NCBI RefSeq assembly: GCF_014205335.1 | Contig: NZ_JACHNH010000001.1 | Coordinates: forward strand, 8,302,501 to 8,366,500 | Direction: 5' to 3' | DNA: 64,000 nt | Source of the DNA: Amorphoplanes digitatis | GTDB lineage: Bacteria > Actinomycetota > Actinomycetes > Mycobacteriales > Micromonosporaceae | In this document: positions 1 to 7,192 of the stretch, in pieces | How the letters are laid out: each line of letters starts with the position of its first letter | How positions within the stretch are numbered: the first letter of the stretch is position 1 | Made by a program: the position numbers and the translations under genes | Notes under the pieces: generated by a model | What the model was told of the DNA's origin: nothing | Database searches by the model: none | The model's input: only the letters and a program-made list of their open reading frames with translations

Positions 1-1600
1 ACGCCAGCCCCAGGACGAAGCCGAACACCCACGGCAGGGACTCGTCCAGCCGCTTGTTGAAGTCCATGCTCCCGGCGGTGTCACCGGTGACGGCGACCGT
101 CGCGCCCGGCACCTTGCCGAAGGCGTCCGTCGCCACGCCGCCGCGCAGCAGCTCAACGGCGCGTTCCGAGGTGCGGTCGCTGCCGTTGCCGGCCAGGCCG
201 ACCGAGACGACCGCGACCGTGCCCGCCGGGTTGACCCGCACGTCGATCGGCTCGCGGAGCTGGCCGGTCGCCGCCGCGGCCCGGCGGAAGTCCGCGAGCG
301 CGGCGTCGAACCGCGCGCCGCGCACGGTCGGCGCCTTGACGACCACCTCGGCCGGTACGGTCTCGCTCGGGAAGGCCTCGTTGATCTTCACGTAGGTCTG
401 CACGATCGACGAGTTCGGCGACACGTCCTCGATGCTCTCGCCCTTGGTCCGCATGTCGAGCATCGGCGCGGCGAGCACGCCCAGCACGCCGACGGCCAGC
501 ACCGTGGAGATCAGCGGCCGGGCCAGCACGACCCGCAGCACCGCACCCCAGACCCGGCCCTCGTTGCGCCGGCGGTACAGGCCCGGGATCTTGAGCGCGT
601 CGACCCGGTCGCCCAGCGCCGAGAGCAGCGCGGGGAGCACGGTCAGCGAGCCGAGCACCGCGGTGGCCACCACCAGGATCGTGCCGACCGCGAAGCTGGT
701 GAACGTGGCGTCCTGGGTGAAGAACATGCCGGACATGGCCACGATGACGGTCAGGCCGGAGATCCAGATCGACCGGCCGGACGTCTGCGCGGCGATGACC
801 AGCGCCCGATGCGGATCGGCGCCGTTGCGGCGCTCGTCGCGCTCCCGGCGGATGTAGAACAGGCAGTAGTCGACGCCGACCGCGAGGCCGACAAGCAGCA
901 TCACGTGCATCGTCTCGTCGACGGTCGGCGCGAATCGGCTCGCCCCCGCGAGCAGGCCGAACGCGGCGACGACGGCGGTGACGGCGAGGCCGACCGGCAG
1001 CACGGCGGCGACGACCGCCCCGAACGCGACGAGCAGGATGCCGAGCGAGACCGGGATGGAGAGCATCGACAGCCGGGTCAGCCCCTCGTCGAGCGAGTCG
1101 CCGATGAGCTTGTCGCCGCTGGCGTCGCCCGCCTCCGCGACGAGCACGCCGGGGTGCCGCTGCTGCACCTCGGCAACGGCGTCGAGCAGGGGCAGGACCC
1201 GGTCCTTGGCGGTCTCCGGGTCGCCGCTCATGGTGAACGGCACGAGCGTCGACCCGCCGTCCGGCGAGACCAGCGGCTCGGCGACGGCGGCGACGCCCGC
1301 CCGGCCGGTCAGGGTCTTCGTGACGTCGGCGACGGCCTTGTCCCGGTCCGCGCCCTGGATCAGGACCATCTCGCCGGCCGGCCGGACCGGGAAGCCGGCC
1401 TGCTCGACGATCCTGTCGGCCCGGCCCGATTCCCCGTGCCCCTGGTCGGCCATCGTCGCCTCGTGAGAGCCGATCTGTCCACTCGCGATGGTGATGCCGA
1501 CGACGAAGGCGATCCATCCGAGTATCGCGACGGTGCGATGCCGCGCACTCCACAGCGCGGCCCGTGCCGCGAATCCGGTGACATTCTCCGTTTGCTTCAT
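1..1600 (-). CDS. MMPL/RND-family transporter (partial, cut by window edge)
   Basis: The reading frame opens at an ATG at 1600 and stays open to base 1, giving about 533 residues; actinobacterial MMPL proteins are usually around 700, so the last third is missing. The N-terminus has a membrane segment (about residues 15-38) followed by a large extracytoplasmic domain, then a cluster of hydrophobic segments; the visible end reads MDFNKRLDESLPWVFGF, typical of the second half of MMPL exporters. These proteins use the proton gradient to move lipids or drugs across the cytoplasmic membrane. It is the last gene after the kinase and response regulator at 1673-3685, and an operator-like palindrome lies 61 bp upstream of its start, so two-component control is likely. 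Substrate unknown. Confidence 0.88.
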   Translation of the reverse strand, partial: MKQTENVTGFAARAALWSARHRTVAILGWIAFVVGITIASGQIGSHEATMADQGHGESGRADRIVEQAGFPVRPAGEMVLIQGADRDKAVADVTKTLTGRAGVAAVAEPLVSPDGGSTLVPFTMSGDPETAKDRVLPLLDAVAEVQQRHPGVLVAEAGDASGDKLIGDSLDEGLTRLSMLSIPVSLGILLVAFGAVVAAVLPVGLAVTAVVAAFGLLAGASRFAPTVDETMHVMLLVGLAVGVDYCLFYIRRERDERRNGADPHRALVIAAQTSGRSIWISGLTVIVAMSGMFFTQDATFTSFAVGTILVVATAVLGSLTVLPALLSALGDRVDALKIPGLYRRRNEGRVWGAVLRVVLARPLISTVLAVGVLGVLAAPMLDMRTKGESIEDVSPNSSIVQTYVKINEAFPSETVPAEVVVKAPTVRGARFDAALADFRRAAAATGQLREPIDVRVNPAGTVAVVSVGLAGNGSDRTSERAVELLRGGVATDAFGKVPGATVAVTGDTAGSMDFNKRLDESLPWVFGFVLGLA

Positions 1601-1660
1601 GCCAACAGACGCTAGGGAGAAAGCCACCAGCTATCGATCCGGTGACCTGGCGCTTCGATG

Positions 1661-1676
1661 GTAGGGCTAACCCTAC
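1661..1676. promoter_or_regulatory. Candidate operator, GTAGGG-N4-CCCTAC, upstream of the MMPL gene
   Basis: A 6-bp perfect inverted repeat (GTAGGG / CCCTAC) with spacer CTAA sits between the response-regulator stop codon and the MMPL start, overlapping that stop. A near copy lies at 3727-3742 upstream of the kinase gene. The most economical reading is a binding site for the adjacent NarL/LuxR-type regulator; this is inference. Confidence 0.6.
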
Positions 1677-2317
1677 GACTGCAGGTAGGCCAGCACTGCC
1701 AGCACCCGGCGGTGCTGCTCGGTGTCGGGGGCGAGATCGAGCTTGGTGAAGATGTTGCGGACGTGCTTCTCCACCGCGCCCTCGGTCACCACGATCTTGC
1801 GGGCGATCGCCGTGTTGGAGCGGCCCTCCGCCATCAGGCCGAGGACCTCGCGCTCGCGTGGGGTGAGGTTGCGCAGCGGGTCGTCGCGGCGGCGCCGGAC
1901 CAGCAGCTGGCCGACGACCTCGGGGTCGAGCACGGTGCCGCCGGCCGACACCCGGCGCAGCGCGTCCATGAACTCGGCGATCTCCGCGACCCGGTCCTTG
2001 AGCAGATAGCCGACCGCACCCAGGCGGTCGGCGAGCAGGTCGTCGGCGTACTCGACCTCGACGTACTGCGAGAGCACCAGCACCGGGCTGCCGGGCACCT
2101 TGCCCCGGGCCTCGACGGCGGCGCGCAGCCCCTCGTCGGTGTGGGTCGGCGGCATCCGGACGTCCACGATGGACACGTCCGGCCGATAGGTGGTGATCGC
2201 CTCGACGAGCGACGGACCGTCGCCGACGGCCGCGACGACGGTGCAGTCGTTCTCTTCCACCAGCCGGATCAGACCCTCGCGCAAGAGCACGGCGTCGTCG
2301 GCTATCACCACCCGCAT
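1673..2317 (-). CDS. NarL/FixJ (LuxR-type) response regulator
   Basis: A 214-residue regulator with a receiver domain (residues 1-120; acidic pair D7/D8, phospho-acceptor Asp52 in SIVDVRMPP) and a C-terminal LuxR helix-turn-helix (about 150-205, LTPREREVLGLMAEG...). It is encoded 43 bp after the histidine kinase and 73 bp before the MMPL transporter, on the same strand. The kinase would phosphorylate Asp52 and the dimer would bind the paired palindromes at 1661-1676 and 3727-3742, giving autoregulation and control of the exporter. Length and domain order are normal for the family. Confidence 0.93.
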   Translation of the reverse strand: MRVVIADDAVLLREGLIRLVEENDCTVVAAVGDGPSLVEAITTYRPDVSIVDVRMPPTHTDEGLRAAVEARGKVPGSPVLVLSQYVEVEYADDLLADRLGAVGYLLKDRVAEIAEFMDALRRVSAGGTVLDPEVVGQLLVRRRRDDPLRNLTPREREVLGLMAEGRSNTAIARKIVVTEGAVEKHVRNIFTKLDLAPDTEQHRRVLAVLAYLQS

Positions 2318-2359
2318 GCCGAGGAGCCTAACGGGCGCCGTGCGCCCGTCGGGCCCCCA

Positions 2360-3685
2360 TCAGAACGGAATGGCCGCCGTAAGGGTGGTTCCGGCGCCGG
2401 CCGGGCTCTCCACGCTCATCACGCCGCCGGCCGCCTGTACCCGGTCGGACAGGCCCGCCAGCCCGTGGCCCTTGGCCAGGCTCGCGCCGCCGATGCCGTC
2501 GTCGGTGACGACGATCAGCAGGCCCGTCGTGGCCGGCTCGACGCTGACCCGGACCTCCGTGGCGTGGCTGTGCTTGGCGACGTTGGTGAGCGCCTCGGCC
2601 ACCACGAAGTACGCGGTCGACTCGACGGCCGGGTCCAGGCGGGACAGGTGCGGGGCGTCCAGGTCGACCGGGACCGTGCACCGGCCGGCCAGCGCGGTCA
2701 GCGCCGCGGGCAGGCCACGGTCGACCAGGATCGGCGGCGCGATGCCGCGGGACAGTGCCCGCAGCTCGTCCAGGGTCTCCCGGGTCTGGCTGAGCGCCTC
2801 GGCGACGGTGGCCCGGGCCGCCTCCGGGTCGGTGGCGAACTGCTGCTCGGCGCGGCCCAGATCCATGGCGAGCCGGACGAGCCGCTGCTGCGGGCCGTCG
2901 TGGATGTCCCGCTCGAGGCGGCGCAGCGCGGTCGCCTCGGCGGACACGGCCGCGGTCTTCTGCGCCTGGGCGATGTCCCGCGCCGCCTGCGCCTCGGCGA
3001 CCTGCTCACGCAGCTCGTTGACCCCGCAGAGCAGGCCACGGGCGAAGAGCGCCTCGAGCAGCGTCGCCCCGCGGATCACCGGGTACAGCGTGCCGGCGAA
3101 GAAGAAGCCGATCGCCATGTGGAAGATGACCCGGGTGGAGTACGCGTCGCCGAGGCCGAGCAACATCGGCAGGTCCTGGTCGTCGGGTCCGCGCGGGATC
3201 GACCAGTCCCAGAGCGGGAAGGTGAGGCCGGCGAGCGCGCCGACCCACCAGGTGATGGCGAAGCTGAACGCGATAGTGCTGGGTATGAACCGGAAGATGC
3301 CGTGCACCAGGTCGAGCCAGGACTGGCCGTCGCCGAGCGGGGTGAGGATCCGGCGCACCAGGCTCGCGCCGTCCGGTGCCCGCTTGTAGAGGACGGGCGG
3401 CGCCGGGCGGCCGAAGACCGCACCCAGGCGTACCCGCTCGAGGATGGCGAATCCGCGCGCCATCATGAACGTGGCCACCAGCACCGGCAGGCCGATCCAG
3501 ATGATCAGCGTGCCGATGCCCAGGGAGAAGCCGGTCGTGAAGAGCACGATCGTGATCAGGCCGAGCGGAAAGCCGATCATGATGTACAGGGTGTCCAGCC
3601 CAAGCTGGCGGAGGAGGCGCTGGGCCACGCTGGGTGCCAGCTCTCCCGGGGCGGGTGCGGTAATCATGTCATTGACGTTAGGCAT
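2360..3685 (-). CDS. Sensor histidine kinase, HisKA_3 type
   Basis: A 441-residue membrane kinase. The first ~230 residues carry two pairs of hydrophobic segments (about 32-75 and 130-205) like the 'sensor domain' kinases of actinobacteria. The dimerisation motif ERDIHDGPQQRLV (His near residue 260) is of the HisKA_3 class, followed by an HATPase_c domain with NVAKHSHA (N box) and DDGIGGA (G1 box). It is the first gene of the unit kinase - regulator - MMPL exporter and is preceded by an operator-like repeat 42 bp upstream. A few more upstream-frame residues are possible but the start at 3685 keeps a plausible cytoplasmic N-terminus. It probably senses an envelope signal; ligand unknown. Confidence 0.92.
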   Translation of the reverse strand: MPNVNDMITAPAPGELAPSVAQRLLRQLGLDTLYIMIGFPLGLITIVLFTTGFSLGIGTLIIWIGLPVLVATFMMARGFAILERVRLGAVFGRPAPPVLYKRAPDGASLVRRILTPLGDGQSWLDLVHGIFRFIPSTIAFSFAITWWVGALAGLTFPLWDWSIPRGPDDQDLPMLLGLGDAYSTRVIFHMAIGFFFAGTLYPVIRGATLLEALFARGLLCGVNELREQVAEAQAARDIAQAQKTAAVSAEATALRRLERDIHDGPQQRLVRLAMDLGRAEQQFATDPEAARATVAEALSQTRETLDELRALSRGIAPPILVDRGLPAALTALAGRCTVPVDLDAPHLSRLDPAVESTAYFVVAEALTNVAKHSHATEVRVSVEPATTGLLIVVTDDGIGGASLAKGHGLAGLSDRVQAAGGVMSVESPAGAGTTLTAAIPF

Positions 3686-3726
3686 CGGCGGCCTCCCAAC
3701 CGATCCCGCTGTCCGCCCATTCGACA

Positions 3727-3742
3727 GTAGGGTTAACCCGAC
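3727..3742. promoter_or_regulatory. Candidate operator, GTAGGG-N4-CCCGAC, upstream of the kinase gene
   Basis: GTAGGGTTAACCCGAC matches 14 of 16 bases of the site at 1661-1676. It lies 42 bp before the kinase start, where a regulator would act on the promoter. The centre (GGGTTAACCC) is a perfect 10-bp palindrome. Confidence 0.6.
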
Positions 3743-3802
3743 CTCCGCTCAACCTGCTACCTCATGTAGCGAAGTTGCATGGGTTTTCCGCCGCGGGTGG
3801 GC

Positions 3803-5557
3803 TCAGTCACCGCCGCCTGCGGCGATGAGCGCGGTGAGGTCCGCGGTCCGCTGGGGCGTCCAGCCCTCCGGCGGGGCGATGTCCGCCCAGGCGGCGACCG
3901 GCTCAGCGCCGTAGCTGTGGCCGTGCCCGTCCGGCACACCGGTTGAGAACGCCATGTCCGCCGTGACCTGCCAGAACGTCACCATCGGGTACCAACGGAT
4001 GTCGGGTGACACGTCGGCGCCGCGCGGCTCCGCCAGCCAGTCGGGGCGGCTCACCATCAGCCGCGGGCCCCACCACACGATCGGATCCGAGGGGTGCTGT
4101 AGGTACACGACCCGCGGTGACGCCCACGTCGGCGTGGGCCGGTCCAGGTCGGTGGCCGGGTCGCGGGCGAAGCGGATCGTGGCGCCGTTCTCGTAGGTCG
4201 GCAGGATCTCCGGCGTGCCCGGGTCGCGGTCGGCGACGAACTCGCGCCACAGCTCGTTGCGGTTCGGCGGGCCGACCAGCAGCATCCCGTCCACCCGGTT
4301 GCGGATGTCGTCGGCGCCGCTGAACGCCGATTCCGCGCCGAACGAGCCGAGGCTCTCGCCGAACAGCAGCAGCTTCGGCCGCTGGCTCAGCGGCAGCTTC
4401 GACCAGGCGCCGTACACCGCGTTGAACAGGTCCCGGCCGGCCTGCCGGGCGCGTTCCTTGTCGACCAGGAACGACAGCCAGCTGGGCAGGTAGGAGTACT
4501 GAAGTGCGACCATCGCCGTGTCGCCGTTGTACATGTACTCCAGCGGGTCGACGCCGCCCGAGTCGACCCAGCCCGTGCCGGTCGTGGTGATCACGAGGAG
4601 CACCTTGCGGTCGAACGCGCCGGTGCGCTGCAACTCCTCGACCGCGAGCGCGGCCCGCTCCCGCGAGGTTTCCGCGGAGTCCAGCCCGGCGTACACCCGG
4701 ATCGGCTGCTCGACGCGGATGCCGCCGAAGGCGCGCAGCTGGTCCGTGGTCGGCCCGCCGGAGACGAAGTTGCGGCCCTGCTTGCCCAGCGAGGCCCAGG
4801 ACACCAGCGAGCCGGGGCCGCCGGAGCGCAGCGGATCGGTGGGCTGGGCGGCGTCGGGCTCGGTCTCGGCGTTTATCGCCTTGAAGCTGTTGTCGGTGAT
4901 GGCGAAGAACCCGTCGAGCACCACGCCGTTGAGCACGCCGAGCGCGAGCAGGACGACCGCGAGGCCGGTGATCACCCGGGCGGTCGACGCCGGGATGACC
5001 CGCCCGAGCAGCCGGCCGGTGACGCGGGCCAGGTGGCGCAGCGCCCGCATCAGGCCGACCAGCCCGACACCGAGGAGCAGGGCGAGCGGCAGGACGACCA
5101 GATAGCGCGGCCGCGCCGGCGCGTCGACGCCCATCAGCTCGTGGATGTCCCGCTGCCAGGCGGCGCCCAGGTACAGCATGACCAGCACGGCGACCGCGGA
5201 GACGGCGGCCAGGATCCGCCAGGCCAGCCGGCCTGGCCGGGGCATCGGCCGGTTGAGCAGCTTGCTGGTCAGCCACACCGCCAGCGCGCCGAATCCGTAG
5301 CCGATGGCCGCCGAGATGCCGCCGATCACGGCCTGGAGGCCGGGCCCGCGGGGCAGCAGCGACGGGGTCAGCGACAGGCAGAAGCAGGTCACCGCGCCGA
5401 GCACCCCGACGAAGCCGTAGTGCCAGCGGTGCAGCAGCCGCCACCACAGGCCGCGCCGCGGCTCCGGCGGCTGCTCCGGCTCCGGGGGTGCCTGTGTCCG
5501 CGAGGTCGTGGTCGTCATCTCCGGTACGTCCTCTCCATCGCTCACCACAGGTTTCAT
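3803..5557 (-). CDS. Membrane-anchored alpha/beta-hydrolase (Abhydrolase_9 type)
   Basis: About 584 residues. The N-terminal third has several membrane segments (from RWHYGFVGVLGAVTCF onward), matching the alpha/beta-hydrolase N-terminal domain; the C-terminal half is the catalytic domain with nucleophile motif LFGESLGSFG (GxSxG) and the His/Asp-bearing HPSDPIVWW near the end. Members are actinobacterial integral-membrane serine hydrolases of unknown substrate. The ATG at 5557 overlaps the CPBP protease stop (ATGA), which argues for translational coupling; an alternative ATG at 5518 has a GGAGAGG-like ribosome site 11 nt away. The unit with the upstream CPBP gene suggests a shared envelope role. 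Confidence 0.86.
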   Translation of the reverse strand: MKPVVSDGEDVPEMTTTTSRTQAPPEPEQPPEPRRGLWWRLLHRWHYGFVGVLGAVTCFCLSLTPSLLPRGPGLQAVIGGISAAIGYGFGALAVWLTSKLLNRPMPRPGRLAWRILAAVSAVAVLVMLYLGAAWQRDIHELMGVDAPARPRYLVVLPLALLLGVGLVGLMRALRHLARVTGRLLGRVIPASTARVITGLAVVLLALGVLNGVVLDGFFAITDNSFKAINAETEPDAAQPTDPLRSGGPGSLVSWASLGKQGRNFVSGGPTTDQLRAFGGIRVEQPIRVYAGLDSAETSRERAALAVEELQRTGAFDRKVLLVITTTGTGWVDSGGVDPLEYMYNGDTAMVALQYSYLPSWLSFLVDKERARQAGRDLFNAVYGAWSKLPLSQRPKLLLFGESLGSFGAESAFSGADDIRNRVDGMLLVGPPNRNELWREFVADRDPGTPEILPTYENGATIRFARDPATDLDRPTPTWASPRVVYLQHPSDPIVWWGPRLMVSRPDWLAEPRGADVSPDIRWYPMVTFWQVTADMAFSTGVPDGHGHSYGAEPVAAWADIAPPEGWTPQRTADLTALIAAGGGD

Positions 5558-6270
5558 CCCGCCAGCCCGGCGGCGACCAGGACGCCGAGGCCGTTGACCG
5601 CCCAGTGCAGGCCGATCGGGGCCAGCAGGCTGCCGCTGCGCCGGCGCAGCTCGCAGAAGAGCAGCCCGGCCGCGCCGGTGAACAGCACGGCGCCGGTGAC
5701 GGCCAGGACCTGCCCGGCCGGGCCCGAGCCGACCATCTTGGTGACGGCCGGGTTCACCTGGTTGAGGCGCAGCGACGGCAGCACGTGCCAGAACCCGAAG
5801 AACAGGGACGACACCAAGGTCGCCGTGGTGGTACCCCAGTCCCTGCGCAGCAGCCCCCACAGCACCCCGCGGAAGGCGACCTCCTCGAAGAGGATCGTGC
5901 CGAGCGGGATCACCACGAACGCGGTAAGCAGCGCCGTGCCCATGTCCGAGCGGTACCGCTCGTCGAGGAACGCGGTCCGGGTGGCCGGCAGCGCGGCGCC
6001 GATCAGGTAGACGACGGCGACCGCCGCGATGCAGACCAGCGCGTACGCGGCGCCGCGGCGCCAGGACCGGCGGCCGAGGCCGACGTCGTCCGCGTCGAGC
6101 CCGGCGGAGCGGGCCAGGAGCAGCAGGAGCAGGGCGCCGAGCGGCCCGGCGACGAGCATGCTCCCGGGCGGCCCGTAATGCCCGGTGATGGCGACCGCCA
6201 TCATGAGCCCGACCGTCAGGACCAGGGCCCGCGACGATGGCGCCCAATGGATCCAAGGCTCGGCTGTCAC
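5554..6270 (-). CDS. CPBP-family intramembrane metalloprotease (CAAX/Abi type)
   Basis: About 238 residues, almost entirely hydrophobic helices. The diagnostic CPBP motifs are all present in order: EEVAFRGVLW (the Glu-Glu...Arg motif), FGFWH and HWAVN, which carry the metal ligands. Homologues are Abi/Rce1-like proteases used for processing membrane proteins or bacteriocin immunity. The most likely start is the GTG at 6270 (VTAEPWIHW...); there is no clear ribosome site, so translation may begin near the transcript end. It is divergent from the HTH gene at 6376 and overlaps the hydrolase gene downstream by 4 bp. Confidence 0.87.
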   Translation of the reverse strand: MTAEPWIHWAPSSRALVLTVGLMMAVAITGHYGPPGSMLVAGPLGALLLLLLARSAGLDADDVGLGRRSWRRGAAYALVCIAAVAVVYLIGAALPATRTAFLDERYRSDMGTALLTAFVVIPLGTILFEEVAFRGVLWGLLRRDWGTTTATLVSSLFFGFWHVLPSLRLNQVNPAVTKMVGSGPAGQVLAVTGAVLFTGAAGLLFCELRRRSGSLLAPIGLHWAVNGLGVLVAAGLAG

Positions 6271-6375
6271 GTGTCGATCATCACCGGGCGCAGGCACCGG
6301 CCACCTCACCCGTGGCGGATGGGCCGGGTAACATTCATACCGCATACTCCTCGGAAAGATGAAGGATAGGGAGCG

Positions 6376-6828
6376 ATGAGGAGTGACCTGTACTCGATAG
6401 AGCAGGTGGCGGAGCTGCTGGGCCTGCACGTGCGGACGGTGCGCAACTACGTCCGCGACGGCCGGCTCAAGGCGGTCAAGATCGGCAAGCAGTACCGGAT
6501 CACCCGGGCCGATCTCGCGGCCCTGACCGGCGAGCCGGCCACCGCGGAGCCCGGGCGGCGGCACGTCGAGGTGTCCAGCATCGTGCAGATCGACGGGATC
6601 GGCGCGGCGTCGGCGAGCCGCCTGAGCACCCTGCTGACCGCCGGCGCCCAGGCGCCCCGGGCCTCCGCCGAGCCGCTGCGGATCCAGACGATCCACGACG
6701 AGGGCCACTCCCGGATGAAGGTCGTGATCCTGGGCGGCCCCGCGGAGACCGCCGACATCGTGCGGCTGATCGGCGACCTGCTCGGCCCGGAGAACGGCCT
6801 GCTCGACAAGGAGGAAGACGATGAGTGA
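6376..6828 (+). CDS. Excisionase/MerR-like helix-turn-helix regulator
   Basis: A 150-residue protein whose first ~50 residues (YSIEQVAELLGLHVRTVRNY, then VKIGKQYRITRADL) are the winged HTH_17 fold found in excisionases and MerR-like activators. The C-terminal ~85 residues (VEVSSIVQIDGI ... LIGDLLGPE) form an extra domain I do not recognise by name, with alternating strands suggesting a small ligand-binding or dimerisation fold. A GGGAG ribosome site precedes the ATG. It overlaps the DUF4180 gene by 8 bp (ATGAGTGA), so the two are co-translated and probably act together. No integrase or att site is nearby, so a transcriptional role is more likely than excision. Confidence 0.82.
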   Translation: MRSDLYSIEQVAELLGLHVRTVRNYVRDGRLKAVKIGKQYRITRADLAALTGEPATAEPGRRHVEVSSIVQIDGIGAASASRLSTLLTAGAQAPRASAEPLRIQTIHDEGHSRMKVVILGGPAETADIVRLIGDLLGPENGLLDKEEDDE

Positions 6829-7192
6829 CGAGGTACTCCAGCGCAACGGCGTGCCGGTGCTGGTCTGCGCCGCGGACGGTCCGGTGCTCGCACAGGTGCA
6901 GGACGCCCTCGACCTCATCGGCTCGGCGTTCACCCGCTCCGACGTGGTCGCCCTGCCGGCGTCGCGGCTGGGCGACGACTTCTTCGAGCTCCGCACCGGG
7001 CTGGCCGGCGAGGTCATGCAGAAGTTCGTGAACTACCAGATCCGGCTGGCGATCGTCGGCGACATCTCCGCGCGGGTCGAGGCCAGCGCGTCGCTGCGCG
7101 CCCTGGTGCTCGAGTCGAACCGGGGCCGGCACATCTGGTTCGTGCCGGACCTGCCCGCCCTCGACGCCTACCTCGGCCCGTCCAGCTCGTAG
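6821..7192 (+). CDS. DUF4180 domain protein
   Basis: A 123-residue soluble protein. The stretch LGDDFFELRTGLAGEVMQKFVNYQ, continuing to IRLAIVGDIS (residues 49-85), is the signature of DUF4180, a family of small proteins of unknown biochemical function often linked to HTH regulators. A strong GGAGGAAGACG ribosome site lies just before its ATG, inside the end of the HTH gene. Its 3' end overlaps the convergent membrane-protein gene by 25 bp, so the two transcripts are complementary there. Confidence 0.85.
   Translation: MSDEVLQRNGVPVLVCAADGPVLAQVQDALDLIGSAFTRSDVVALPASRLGDDFFELRTGLAGEVMQKFVNYQIRLAIVGDISARVEASASLRALVLESNRGRHIWFVPDLPALDAYLGPSSS

Noticed and set aside
153-1553. A long Arg-rich open frame on the minus strand inside the MMPL gene
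   Set aside because: It is a frame shadow: its composition is implausible (runs of Arg/Gly), while the overlapping frame from 1600 gives a clear MMPL protein.
1658-3730. A 690-codon plus-strand frame across the kinase and regulator genes
   Set aside because: It lies opposite two well-defined two-component genes and has the low-complexity composition of antisense frames in high-GC DNA.
5554-7017. An N-terminal extension of the CPBP protease reaching to 7017
   Set aside because: The extension is antisense to the HTH and DUF4180 genes and has no membrane or protease features; the real protein begins near 6270.
6376-7192. Excisionase-like gene as a sign of a prophage or integrative element
   Set aside because: No integrase, attachment repeat, replication or phage gene is nearby; HTH_17 proteins are often chromosomal regulators.
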